From CAZWDO01 sp964632485 [NCBI: uncultured bacterium] (GTDB taxonomy: Bacteria; JAGOEH01), in assembly GCA_964632485.1 (NCBI GenBank), contig CAZWDO010000013.1:10911-74910 (forward strand): a DNA stretch of 64,000 nt, in the 5' to 3' direction. Below, one piece after another: positions 8,878 to 17,799 of this stretch (position 1 is its first letter; the number at the start of each line of letters is the position of its first letter). The notes beneath the pieces are model-generated. The model was not told where the DNA came from. It did not search any database and saw only the letters and a program-made list of their open reading frames with translations. Both the position numbers and the translations under genes were made by a program.

Positions 8878-9989
8878 TCGTTTTTGCTTTGGATATGGGA
8901 TAAATATTGGCGGGCGTCATTTAAAAATTCCTGCGGCGCTGCGGGCTGCGGATCATCGAGATAGAGCTGAAAATATTCACCGGCCCTGCTGAACATTTTG
9001 CGATTCAGATAAGTGTAGCCGATAAAAAAGTTGATTGCGTGATTGGACGACTGCATTTTTTTCAGGGTAAACAGGTCTTCCAAAATATAATAATAGGTGT
9101 TTTCACCCAGTTGGTCCCGATTCAATCGTTGATAACTTTCGTAGGCATCCCAATAATTTTCCATGGCGAGATAGGAGATGGCGATATTGAAATGGGGAAC
9201 CCAGTTGGTAGTATCGAGCTCTCTGGCTTTTTTGTTGTATTCCAGGCATTTTTCGAATTCCTGCTTTAAAAAATGATTCCACCCCAAATTGATATAAAAA
9301 CCGGAATTGTCGGGAATCAATTTCATCGATTGAGTAAAATAAAATTCGGCCTGGTCCAGTCGTAATTGTTCATGCTCCACATATCCCAGGTTCTGATAGA
9401 ATAGAGCTTTCAGTTGAGTGTCTCGCGCGAGTTCAAGCCCCTGGTTGAGTACCTGGATAGAAGTTTTATAGTCTTTATAGCGATAAGCGCTGATGCCAAC
9501 TAATAAGAAATAAACGGCATCGTCCTCTGAGCGGTTAAACTCGGAACTGCTTTGATATTGGTTCAACCAATCGTCAAATTGGCGTTGGTTTTTTTGTTTC
9601 GCGTTTTTCATGATATTCTCTAAACTGTCCTGAAAGTTTTCTAAATTGACATTGGGGTTCCAGGGGAGTTTGCCGCCAATCTTTCTCAGAAATCGTCCGA
9701 TCTGTTTCTGCTGGTCCTCACTATAATTTGGCTGCCACCAATAGCGCTTGCCGGATTTTTCCCCTTTAAGCTCCGGACGTTTGCGATAATCGTTGGTGAA
9801 ATAACCCAGCGCTTTTTTCCAAAAAGGAATTTGAGTTGGTTCCTGCATGAATTTTCCATCTCCCATCATCTCCTGGTGGAAAATGAATTTCCGGGCCCAA
9901 AGCTGATCATCCCAGAATATCCGAATAATCGCGCTGTAGTAAACAAGGCAAACGACGAAGATGATGAGTAAAATCTTAATGCGGCTCAT
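8874..9989 (-). CDS. membrane-anchored TPR protein
   Basis: This 371-residue protein has one N-terminal membrane segment (IKILLIIFVVCLVYYSAIIR) and no clear cleavage site. A charged linker follows, then TPR units from about residue 165 (YFLLVGISAYRYKDYKTSIQ, LFYQNLGYVEHEQLRLDQAE, GFYINLGWNHFLKQEFEKCL, WVPHFNIAISYLAMENYWDA) and a last unit near NFFIGYTYLNRKMFSRAGEY. The repeats probably face the periplasm and bind partner proteins. It sits nine bases after the second ExbD-like gene and overlaps the PrsW-like gene. Confidence 0.75.
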   Translation of the reverse strand: MSRIKILLIIFVVCLVYYSAIIRIFWDDQLWARKFIFHQEMMGDGKFMQEPTQIPFWKKALGYFTNDYRKRPELKGEKSGKRYWWQPNYSEDQQKQIGRFLRKIGGKLPWNPNVNLENFQDSLENIMKNAKQKNQRQFDDWLNQYQSSSEFNRSEDDAVYFLLVGISAYRYKDYKTSIQVLNQGLELARDTQLKALFYQNLGYVEHEQLRLDQAEFYFTQSMKLIPDNSGFYINLGWNHFLKQEFEKCLEYNKKARELDTTNWVPHFNIAISYLAMENYWDAYESYQRLNRDQLGENTYYYILEDLFTLKKMQSSNHAINFFIGYTYLNRKMFSRAGEYFQLYLDDPQPAAPQEFLNDARQYLSHIQSKNE

Positions 9990-9998
9990 AAATCTTTC

Positions 9999-10652
9999 TT
10001 ACTGCGGCAACAAAGCATTGACAATGCTGTTTCCGCGCGTGAAATAATATGAAATTGGAGCATCATGCTCTACCGGAGTCCAACCGACATCATACTTTTT
10101 TTCCTGCAGCCAGTTTTTAAACTTGATAAAAGTCTCAAAACTATCTTGCCGTACAAAACAAAAAATGTAAAACTGGTCAGAACTATAATGCTCCAGAAAA
10201 AAGTTTGTACGCGAAGCTGTACCAAACGCTTCGGATAGTGTCTCTCCTTGTAATTTAAGGGGACGCAGGGTAATCGAGTATTCCGGTTCATCGGAAAAAA
10301 GCTCGAATTCGACAATATATCCATCCATCTCCAATGTTTGTCGGACGCTTTCCGGGTCTTTATTTTGTAAAAGGGCTTTAAAAATTTCCTGTTCGTCAAC
10401 CGGGAATATCCGGTTGCCGTCGCAGATGACAATCAGCGATTTTTTATCGCTGTAAAACCGCCAGGGAATTTTAACAACCTGATAGCGCTGGTGTTTCGAG
10501 CTCTGGATTTGGTTGAACAACTGGTTGTTTTTTATGGATATCAATGCAATGACAACGGTGAATATAATCAAAATTCCAACATTGTTGGAAACTATATCGG
10601 TCAAACTATCAAAGTTAAAGGCAATGGTTCGTTTATCGGTATTAGTTCGCAT
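9999..10652 (-). CDS. ExbD-like single-span membrane protein (second of pair)
   Basis: This protein has 217 residues, with a short cytosolic tail, one membrane helix (SLTDIVSNNVGILIIFTVVI) and a roughly 180-residue extracytoplasmic domain. The topology and the DxLTD-x-NN pattern before the helix resemble ExbD/TolR-type proteins, which harvest proton motive force together with ExbB/TolQ. No ExbB/TolQ/MotA-like partner is encoded next to it. The C-terminal domain is not one I recognise; IFCFVRQDSFETFIKFKNWL is similar in pattern to AVYAGGIETYQKARQIL in the upstream neighbour, suggesting a related fold. It overlaps that gene by 11 bases. Confidence 0.55.
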   Translation of the reverse strand: MRTNTDKRTIAFNFDSLTDIVSNNVGILIIFTVVIALISIKNNQLFNQIQSSKHQRYQVVKIPWRFYSDKKSLIVICDGNRIFPVDEQEIFKALLQNKDPESVRQTLEMDGYIVEFELFSDEPEYSITLRPLKLQGETLSEAFGTASRTNFFLEHYSSDQFYIFCFVRQDSFETFIKFKNWLQEKKYDVGWTPVEHDAPISYYFTRGNSIVNALLPQ

Positions 10653-11232
10653 GGGATTGCCTGGACTTCAGATCAGCGATTTTCCAATTTGGCAGCATGG
10701 GTTCAACACCAAAATTTAAAGCGGAATATTGTTGAAGGATTTGCCGCGCTTTCTGATACGTTTCGATACCGCCCGCATAGACGGCAAAAATAATATACTC
10801 CTGATGATCCTGATAGTTTCTATGGTTTTCTATGTTTGTTTCCTGCAGTTTATATAAATAGGATAAAAATACAAAATACCCCCACTCCTCTGAAAATGGA
10901 ATTTCAAGATTGTCATCTATCAGGGTGAGGCCCTCATTCCTGCATAAAATATAATGAGGATAAAGGCTTGCCGGCTTACCGATCAACTGAAATTCCACTA
11001 ACACGGTATCACTGGCTGAATCCGCTGGATTCGTCATGGAATTCGCTTCGATCATTGTTTTTTCGGGCGCAGAAAAAAGGAGCGAGAGTCCGATAAATGC
11101 CAATATTCCCATGGTAGCTAACAAGATCGTCAAAAAAGGAAATAAACTGACGGTTGAACGAACTCTGCGTTTTTTAATTGAAAACTCCTCTGTTTTTTGG
11201 GGCTTTATCACCCTGCAGCGGCTGCTCCCCAT
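10642..11232 (-). CDS. ExbD-like single-span membrane protein (first of pair)
   Basis: This protein has 196 residues: a basic N-terminal tail (KKRRVR), one membrane helix (VSLFPFLTILLATMGILAFI) and an extracytoplasmic domain. The basic tail followed by SLFPFLT-ILLATMG recalls ExbD-like proteins found in pairs in planctomycetes and other deep lineages, often of unknown role. The domain contains YPHYILCRNEGLTLI and a predicted helix ETYQKARQILQQYSALNFG. The start ATG 11232 has a weak ribosome binding site; GTG at VIKPQK, nine codons later, is an alternative. It heads the minus-strand operon ending in DUF3467. Confidence 0.55.
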   Translation of the reverse strand: MGSSRCRVIKPQKTEEFSIKKRRVRSTVSLFPFLTILLATMGILAFIGLSLLFSAPEKTMIEANSMTNPADSASDTVLVEFQLIGKPASLYPHYILCRNEGLTLIDDNLEIPFSEEWGYFVFLSYLYKLQETNIENHRNYQDHQEYIIFAVYAGGIETYQKARQILQQYSALNFGVEPMLPNWKIADLKSRQSHAN

Positions 11233-11304
11233 TCATATAGATACCTGCGGCTGCATTCGAATCACTTGCCCTAACAGGTTAAAAACGGCTACTTTTGAAG
11301 GGTT

Positions 11305-11333
11305 AAGATAATAAAAAAAATGTAAAAAGTCAA
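11305..11333 (-). promoter_or_regulatory. promoter for the ExbD-like/PrsW operon
   Basis: Reading the minus strand there is TTGACT (-35, 11333-11328), a 17-base spacer that includes T8, and TATCTT (-10, 11310-11305), about 75 bases before the ATG at 11232. The -10 is only a 4/6 match. The rest of the 312-base divergent spacer to pepT (11334-11544) shows no gene, and I do not see a convincing + strand promoter in it. Confidence 0.45.
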
Positions 11334-11544
11334 GAGCGGAAAAAAACACTTGCAAAAACATTGATTTGACCCTATTATTCAAATTAGAAGCTGGATTTTA
11401 CCGATCCACGCTTCCGGCATGATTTCGGAATCGCAATTGTGATTTTCTGCAGATGGGAGTTGTGTCCCCCTGGGGGTGTTGAATTTGTGAACAGGCTCTG
11501 TTAAGTGTCAGTATATGGTATGATTAATCTCAAAGGAGTGTTTT

Positions 11545-12810
11545 ATGTTAAATTTTTCAAGCGATGAGCTTCTAAAAATTCGTATGGATGTCATCGAGCG
11601 TTTTGTTCGTTATGTGAAGGTTCATACGACCTCAAGCGAAACGAGTGAGAGTTTTCCCTCAACCGCTACCCAGTTTGATTTGGCCAATCTGGTTGCTGAA
11701 GAGCTTCGACAGATTGGTCTGACTGAGATTGAAGTTGATAAGAATTGTTATGTATATGGGGTATTACCCGCGACGGTTGCGGTGAGTGGAATCCCGCTCA
11801 GTTTTTGCGCGCATTTGGACACTTCCCCCTCGGTTTCAGGAGAGAATGTGCTGCCTGTGTTTCACGAAAAGTATAATGGCGCCAATTTAACGTTTCCCCG
11901 CAATCCCGAATTGCTATTAACGCCTGAAGAATGTCCTGAATTGAAACACTTTATCGGTGATACAATTATTACTTCTGCCGGAGACACCTTGCTGGGCGCC
12001 GATGACAAGGCGGGTATTGCTGAAATTATTGCCGGATTGGATTATTTAGTGGCGCATCCTGAGATCGCGCATCCGGAAATCCGAATTTGCATCACACCCG
12101 ATGAAGAACTTGGCCAAGGAACTCGCTACATCCACATGGAAAAATTGGGGAAAGTCTGCTACACTTTTGATGGCGGCTTGATGGGTGAACTGGAAAGCGA
12201 GTGTTTCGATGCCTGGTACGCTTCTGTCAAATTCAAAGGCCATAATGTGCATCCTGGTGAAGCTAAAAACAAGATGATCAATGCGGGAGCGATTGCCGGC
12301 CGATTTCTTTCCATGCTGCCCGAATGGGAAACCCCGGAGCATACCGAGCTGAAGGAAGGATATATCCACCTGACCCATATTGAAGGTGATGAAAGCTCAG
12401 CGGAACTTCAATTCATTATCCGCGATTTTGTCAATGAAAAAAATCGTAAGCGGATTGAAATGCTTGAACAGTTGAAGACATTTCTACTGGCAAAATATCC
12501 GGGCCTGCAGATCGATATCCAAACCCGGGAACAGTATCGAAATATGTTGGAAGTTTTAAAAAATTATCCATTGGTAACCGAAGTCGCGCAGTTTGCGATC
12601 GAAGGCTCGGATATTCCGGTCATACATAAAGCCATCCGCGGGGGAACCGATGGCGCGCGTCTTTCCTTTATGGGGATTCCGACTCCGAATATTTTTACCG
12701 GTGGGCTGCTTTTTCATTCGAATAAAGAGTGGATTCCCGTCAGCGCCATGGTGAAAGCCGTCGAAGTAATGGTGCGCATCTCAAATGAGTGGGCTAATCG
12801 CTCTCTTTAA
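11545..12810 (+). CDS. pepT: peptidase T (tripeptide aminopeptidase)
   Basis: This 421-residue cytosolic M20 metallopeptidase removes N-terminal residues from tripeptides. The active-site segments are all present: the first zinc ligand in FCAHLDTSPSVSGENV, bridging Asp in LLGADDKAGIAEI, general base and ligand in ITPDEELGQGTRYI, and GGTDGARLSFMGIPTPNIFT with a terminal His in LLFHSNKEW. The length is close to the E. coli enzyme (about 408). AAAGGAG lies seven bases before the ATG. It is transcribed alone, between two minus-strand operons. The N terminus (RFVRYVKVHTTSSETS) also matches PepT rather than other M20 families. Confidence 0.95.
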   Translation: MLNFSSDELLKIRMDVIERFVRYVKVHTTSSETSESFPSTATQFDLANLVAEELRQIGLTEIEVDKNCYVYGVLPATVAVSGIPLSFCAHLDTSPSVSGENVLPVFHEKYNGANLTFPRNPELLLTPEECPELKHFIGDTIITSAGDTLLGADDKAGIAEIIAGLDYLVAHPEIAHPEIRICITPDEELGQGTRYIHMEKLGKVCYTFDGGLMGELESECFDAWYASVKFKGHNVHPGEAKNKMINAGAIAGRFLSMLPEWETPEHTELKEGYIHLTHIEGDESSAELQFIIRDFVNEKNRKRIEMLEQLKTFLLAKYPGLQIDIQTREQYRNMLEVLKNYPLVTEVAQFAIEGSDIPVIHKAIRGGTDGARLSFMGIPTPNIFTGGLLFHSNKEWIPVSAMVKAVEVMVRISNEWANRSL

Positions 12811-12851
12811 TCTTGATTTTGCTTTTCAGTAAATCAGGAAGGCCTTATTTT

Positions 12852-14015
12852 CTAACCGAAATATTTCAATGTCAGCGCAGTGATGTCGTCGGATTGTTCC
12901 ACTCCGGCGGCATGTTCCTTGACCGTTCGTACGATCCGTTCGGTTATGGTTTTCGGCAGTTCCATTCCCAATTTTCCCAATTCAATGGCTAATCGTTGTT
13001 CGGTATATTGATCATCAGTTGCATTCATTGCTTCAGTCACCCCGTCAGTGTACAGGAACAGAGTATCATTGGGTTTAAGTTGAGTAGTATGGCTTTGGAA
13101 GACAAAATCTTCAAATACTCCCAAGGCAATACCCCCTTTGATTGAAAGCGGCGTAACTTGTCCGTCCGGTGTAATGATAAAGGGCGGGTTATGGCCGGCA
13201 TTCGTATAAATCAGTTCTCCGCTGACGGTATCGAGAATGCCGTAGAAAAGGGTCACAAACATGGTATTGACGTTTTCCTGCGACAGGAGGGTATTCGTTC
13301 GGATGACACACTCATTGGTTGAAAACTGATTGACGGCGTTCGCGCGCATCAGGGTACGGCAGATCGCCATAAAAATCGCGGCAGGAATCCCTTTTCCGGA
13401 AACATCGGCGATGACCACTCCGATATGAGTGGGATCGACTAAAAAAAAGTCGTAAAAATCACCGCCCACCGATTTCGCGGCATCCATAATCGCATAGATA
13501 TCAAAATCGCTGCGATCCGGGAAGGGCGGAAATATTTTTGGCAATATAGATTGCTGCAATTCTCTTGCGACCGAAAGATCCTGCTGGATGGCAACTAAAT
13601 GGTCATGTTCGTCCAACATGGAGCGCTGTTGCGCGACATGCTCAATCGTTTTATTGAGGGTGAGTTCTAAATCTTCAAAGCTAATGGGTTTGGTTACAAA
13701 ATCAAACGCGCCGCGATTCATTGCTGCCCGTAAATTGTCCATGTCGCCATAGGCTGAAACCATCAACACTTTTAAATCGGTGCGGTCAAGTTTTTTGATT
13801 TTTTCAAGCATGGTCAAGCCATCCATTTCCGGCATATTGATATCGGAGAGCACGACCCCAATTTCCGCAACTTCGCTCAACATATTCAACGCTTCCTGAG
13901 CGCTGTGAGCGAATACGAAATCAAAAATCCCTTTGCGAATCTGACGTCTGAAATTCATCCGAATTAACGCTTCCATATCCTGTTCATCATCAACCGATAG
14001 AATGCGGATGCTCAT
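12852..14015 (-). CDS. response regulator with PP2C-type serine phosphatase output (RsbU-like)
   Basis: This protein has 387 residues. The receiver domain (1-120) has D9/D10, phosphoacceptor D58 (VVLSDINMPEMDG) and KPIS. A short coiled linker leads to a SpoIIE/PP2C domain with metal-binding segments SVGGDFYDFF, VVIADVSGKGIPAA, FLYTDGVTEAMN and QSDDITALTL. Such proteins dephosphorylate STAS anti-anti-sigma factors. It is the last gene of the six-gene operon and lies 25 bases after the propeller kinase, its probable phosphodonor. The STAS gene at 30025-30360 is the nearest candidate substrate. The functional links are inference. Confidence 0.9.
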   Translation of the reverse strand: MSIRILSVDDEQDMEALIRMNFRRQIRKGIFDFVFAHSAQEALNMLSEVAEIGVVLSDINMPEMDGLTMLEKIKKLDRTDLKVLMVSAYGDMDNLRAAMNRGAFDFVTKPISFEDLELTLNKTIEHVAQQRSMLDEHDHLVAIQQDLSVARELQQSILPKIFPPFPDRSDFDIYAIMDAAKSVGGDFYDFFLVDPTHIGVVIADVSGKGIPAAIFMAICRTLMRANAVNQFSTNECVIRTNTLLSQENVNTMFVTLFYGILDTVSGELIYTNAGHNPPFIITPDGQVTPLSIKGGIALGVFEDFVFQSHTTQLKPNDTLFLYTDGVTEAMNATDDQYTEQRLAIELGKLGMELPKTITERIVRTVKEHAAGVEQSDDITALTLKYFG

Positions 14016-14040
14016 CTATAGTCTCCTTTTTGCTTATTAT

Positions 14041-17000
14041 TTAAATCTCTTCCGGGATGGTCAGAATAAATTCAGTCCATTCACCTTCCGCGGATGATAC
14101 TTCCATCTTTCCTTTATGGAGTTGGGTAACAATATCATAACTCATGGAAAGCCCCAATCCGGTACCTTTGCCTGTTGGTTTAGTGGTATAGAATGGTTGA
14201 AAAATCTTTTCCCGTACAGATGGAGGCATGCCGGTTCCATTGTCACGAATCCGAATTTCCACAAAGTGTTCAATTTTATGCGTTGATAGTGTTATTTCCG
14301 GGCTAAACTCATTGCCGCTATCGGTGAGGTTTTGTTTTTTTTCATTGATGGCATAGCAGGCATTATTGACGATATTTAGGATTACGCGACTGAAATCCTG
14401 GGGTACGATACGAATTTTCCCGACATTGGGGTCGAGATCGAATTTAAGGGACACGGTAAAATCCTTGTTATTTGCCCGTGTGCCATGGTAAGCCAGCGTG
14501 GCGTATTCCGAGACCATATTGTTGATTTCATACATCTGAAATTCAGAGGTTTTTCCCCGGGCATGCATCAACATTCCTTTGACGATTCCCTCGGCGCGCT
14601 TGCCATGGTCTTTGATTCGGGTTAGATTGTCTTTGATCATTTCCGCAAGGTCAAGTATTTCATCATAATCATCTTCCTGAAGCAATGTTTTAAATTTCTC
14701 AACATATTCCAATAGCTCGTTGGCCAGGTCAATACTTGGGCCAGAGAAATTGTTGACAAAATTGAGCGGATTTTGGATTTCATGCGCGATCCCGGCGGTC
14801 AACTGCCCCAATGATGCCAGTTTTTCCGATTGCACCAGTTGCTGCTGAGTTGCCTTCAAATTGTTAAATGTGGCCTGTAAATCTTCCAATATTTTTGTCT
14901 TAATGAAGGCGGCGATAATATGTTCCTTCAGATTTTTTAACAAACTCAGGTCACGAAGGCTAAAAGCGTCCTTGCGGCTTAAGTTTTCCAGGATTAAAAA
15001 CCCTTCCACTTTTTTTTCGATTTTTGCTACAATCACGACAATGGACGATGAATTTTCATAGCCATCGACCAATGGTTCGGAAGTGGCGGTTGAAAAGTCC
15101 CTGTTGATAAAAATATCTTCATACACTTCTTCGCAGTTTTTTAAATAGCGCGCTTCAGTTTCCTCTAATGTCAATTGGATATCTTCAATCTGGTTCATGT
15201 CATAAAGCAGGCTTGATTTATAGCGATAATAATCGCTACCCTTATCAATGACAAGCGCCGTGGCATTATCGACGGCTTTTACGACCTTCATTTTCTCTAA
15301 AATTGTGTTCAGCAGATTTGTAAAATTAATCTCGGCATTGATTGATTTGACAATGAGATTAATCTTTTCGAGTTCACTGTTCTTGGATGCCAGTTCACTT
15401 GATTGTTTTTCCAGTTCCTCTTTTTGTTGGACAACTTCTGCCGTTCGATCATGAATAATATTTTCCAGTTCCTTTTTTTCTTTCATCAGTTTGATGGAGC
15501 GCAAACGGATCAATCCGGCAATAGTCAATCCGGCAAGGATTATGTATAGAAAATAGGCCCACCAGGTTCGGTACCAGGGAGGAGTGATGGTGAACTCGAA
15601 TTTAACGCTTTCAAATTCAGTTTGATAAATATTTTTAGATTTAACGCGAAATCCATATTTCCCCGGGGGAAGGTTGGTATACTCCTTGGCGGATGTATTG
15701 GTCCAGTTGGACCATACTTTATCAAACCCTTCGAGGTAGTATTGAAAAAGTAATTCGCCTTTGACGTCATAACTGGTGGCGCTGTATTCAAAGAGAATCG
15801 TATTGTCGGAATAGGAGAGAGTTAATGGTTGGTTCTCGTCCGGGGTTTGATTTCCCTCAAACAGTGAAGAATCGTGGCGGATCATCACCCTACGGATCAG
15901 AACGTAAAACGGTTTGCTATAGGGGAATTCGATGGTGGGATTATAAACAAGAATGCCATCGGGGCCCCCGAACCACACTTGGCCACGGAGGTGGCGCCAA
16001 ATCGACCAGACGACGAATTCTCGGTGCGGCAAAAAAGGAGTTTGAAATTTTTCATATTCGCCGTCTTTTTGTTTTTTGTACATCGTTATATTGGTTTCAT
16101 CGCCCAGAGTTGTCCAGATGTTCCCCTGTGGGTCTTCGACCATTCGGTAAAGCCATAATTCATGATTCAGTGAATCAAGTTCCAGAAAATCATCCTTAAT
16201 AAAATGATTCTCTTTTTCGTTCCAGTGGAAAATTCCGGTCTTAGCAGTTATCCATATTCCGCTGGCTAATGAATGAATGTGATTGCCGATCAGGTCGGGG
16301 AGTCCGTTCGATGTATCGATGCGGGTCATTTTCATTGACGGGTCTTTGAGGTTAACACGATAGAGTCCATGAGACGGCGAGATCAACCATAATCGGCCGC
16401 TTTTATCCTCGATTTGCTCTCTGAATTCAATATCTGCCGGTCCGATTCGTTTCGGATTTATTAATGTTGCACCCTCGAATTGCCAACGGTAAAACCCGTC
16501 TAATTGGCTGATATAGAGATAATTGGGCGTTAGTGGCGAATAATGCAGGTTAAGACTGAAGGATTTTGTCATCGGTGTCACTTTTTGATTTTCAATGAGG
16601 AAAACTCCCTGGCTGGTTGCCGCCCAAAGTTTTTGATTGATGTTCAACAATACCCAGCAGGTCGTTTTAATATCCTGCAATTCTTTAAATATAGCTTGTT
16701 CCGGGTCATAATAGCTGACGCCCTTATAAGTCGCGCAATAAATGGTCTGGTTATAGCCAATGATTTGTTGAACTCCGCCGTTGATTCCTCCGCGATCATT
16801 AAAATACATAAAAGGGGAAGGGTATTCCATCAAGGCTAAACCATTGTTAAGAGCCAGCCATATTTCATTGTTTTTGCCCGCAAAAATATAATTGACATTA
16901 TCATCGGCTAATCCTACGGATTTGTTGACGGTTTGTAAAATATGGCCGTCCGGCGCCAGAAAGATCACTCCGTTCCGAATGGTGCCGATGGCAATATCTC

Positions 17001-17790
17001 CATTTTCCAATCGCGTTCCACAGAGAAGGATGTTATCCTTAATTATAGCGGAAGATTCAATTTGCCAAGGGGTAATCGATTGTCCCTGCAATGTAAAAAA
17101 ACCCTGGTTACTAGTTCCGATCAATATTTTTTTATCGTTAATCGCGGTCATGAATGCGACGGGAACTGTTTCGGAAAATCGGTCGCCGCCGGGTACCGGG
17201 ATAATTCCAGCGCGGGTGAATTCCACCAATCCCCTGGTTTTTAGCAATAAAAAGAGGCGATGATTAGCCGTAAAGCCTTTGATCAGGGGATCCGACAAGG
17301 AATAGATTGAGAGTGTGTCGTGATGATAGGTAAATATTTTCTTATCGGACAAAAAGAATACGTTTTCATTGATGATTTCAATAGAAACGATATCAGAAAA
17401 AACCTGGTTGGAATCGGTCAGATCAGCGGAAAGGTTGAAAAAATCCAAATTGCCAAGTGGATCGGATTTGAGGTAACCAAATTCTCCCCGGGCGCCGGCA
17501 TAGATTCTTCCGGTTGAATCTGCGCACAATGAAGATATTTTAGTGATATTGGAACTGGGGATAATGCGCCAGGAAATTCCGTCATACTGGAGGATTCCGG
17601 CGAAATTGGCGACATATAGCATTCCTTGTTTATCAATGGCGATATCGAAGTTCTGACCATGGGCGCGGTACTCGCGGGTGCTGAAATTCAAAATATAGGG
17701 CGCCCCCGTTTGAGCATTCAGAAAAGCGTTTTCAAGAGATAAAAAAATCAGAATCGCTAACACTATTTTCTTGCCGGTATTAACTATCAT
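14041..17790 (-). CDS. two-component-propeller sensor histidine kinase (Reg_prop/Y_Y_Y)
   Basis: This protein has 1249 residues. A signal peptide (1-27) precedes a long periplasmic part with Reg_prop beta-propeller repeats (for example DNVNYIFAGKNNEIWLALNN), then a Y_Y_Y domain (about 670-735, with QYYLEGFDKVWSNWT and LPPGKYGFRVKSKN). One membrane helix follows near 740-760, then a coiled coil, a GAF-like region, a HisKA box with phosphorylated H1003 (LTAGIAHEIQNPLNFVNNFS) and a HATPase domain with NACYAINE, DNGTGMPP and GKGTGLGLSM. Unlike the hybrid sensors of Bacteroides it has no receiver or AraC domain; the following response-regulator phosphatase probably takes that role. Propeller sensors often detect glycans, but no ligand can be inferred here. 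Confidence 0.92.
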   Translation of the reverse strand: MIVNTGKKIVLAILIFLSLENAFLNAQTGAPYILNFSTREYRAHGQNFDIAIDKQGMLYVANFAGILQYDGISWRIIPSSNITKISSLCADSTGRIYAGARGEFGYLKSDPLGNLDFFNLSADLTDSNQVFSDIVSIEIINENVFFLSDKKIFTYHHDTLSIYSLSDPLIKGFTANHRLFLLLKTRGLVEFTRAGIIPVPGGDRFSETVPVAFMTAINDKKILIGTSNQGFFTLQGQSITPWQIESSAIIKDNILLCGTRLENGDIAIGTIRNGVIFLAPDGHILQTVNKSVGLADDNVNYIFAGKNNEIWLALNNGLALMEYPSPFMYFNDRGGINGGVQQIIGYNQTIYCATYKGVSYYDPEQAIFKELQDIKTTCWVLLNINQKLWAATSQGVFLIENQKVTPMTKSFSLNLHYSPLTPNYLYISQLDGFYRWQFEGATLINPKRIGPADIEFREQIEDKSGRLWLISPSHGLYRVNLKDPSMKMTRIDTSNGLPDLIGNHIHSLASGIWITAKTGIFHWNEKENHFIKDDFLELDSLNHELWLYRMVEDPQGNIWTTLGDETNITMYKKQKDGEYEKFQTPFLPHREFVVWSIWRHLRGQVWFGGPDGILVYNPTIEFPYSKPFYVLIRRVMIRHDSSLFEGNQTPDENQPLTLSYSDNTILFEYSATSYDVKGELLFQYYLEGFDKVWSNWTNTSAKEYTNLPPGKYGFRVKSKNIYQTEFESVKFEFTITPPWYRTWWAYFLYIILAGLTIAGLIRLRSIKLMKEKKELENIIHDRTAEVVQQKEELEKQSSELASKNSELEKINLIVKSINAEINFTNLLNTILEKMKVVKAVDNATALVIDKGSDYYRYKSSLLYDMNQIEDIQLTLEETEARYLKNCEEVYEDIFINRDFSTATSEPLVDGYENSSSIVVIVAKIEKKVEGFLILENLSRKDAFSLRDLSLLKNLKEHIIAAFIKTKILEDLQATFNNLKATQQQLVQSEKLASLGQLTAGIAHEIQNPLNFVNNFSGPSIDLANELLEYVEKFKTLLQEDDYDEILDLAEMIKDNLTRIKDHGKRAEGIVKGMLMHARGKTSEFQMYEINNMVSEYATLAYHGTRANNKDFTVSLKFDLDPNVGKIRIVPQDFSRVILNIVNNACYAINEKKQNLTDSGNEFSPEITLSTHKIEHFVEIRIRDNGTGMPPSVREKIFQPFYTTKPTGKGTGLGLSMSYDIVTQLHKGKMEVSSAEGEWTEFILTIPEEI

Positions 17791-17799
17791 ATAAAACTC

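Noticed and set aside
10491-10793. + strand frames across the ExbD-like genes
   Set aside because: The minus-strand genes have membrane helices, coupled starts and a shared promoter; the + frames have none of these.
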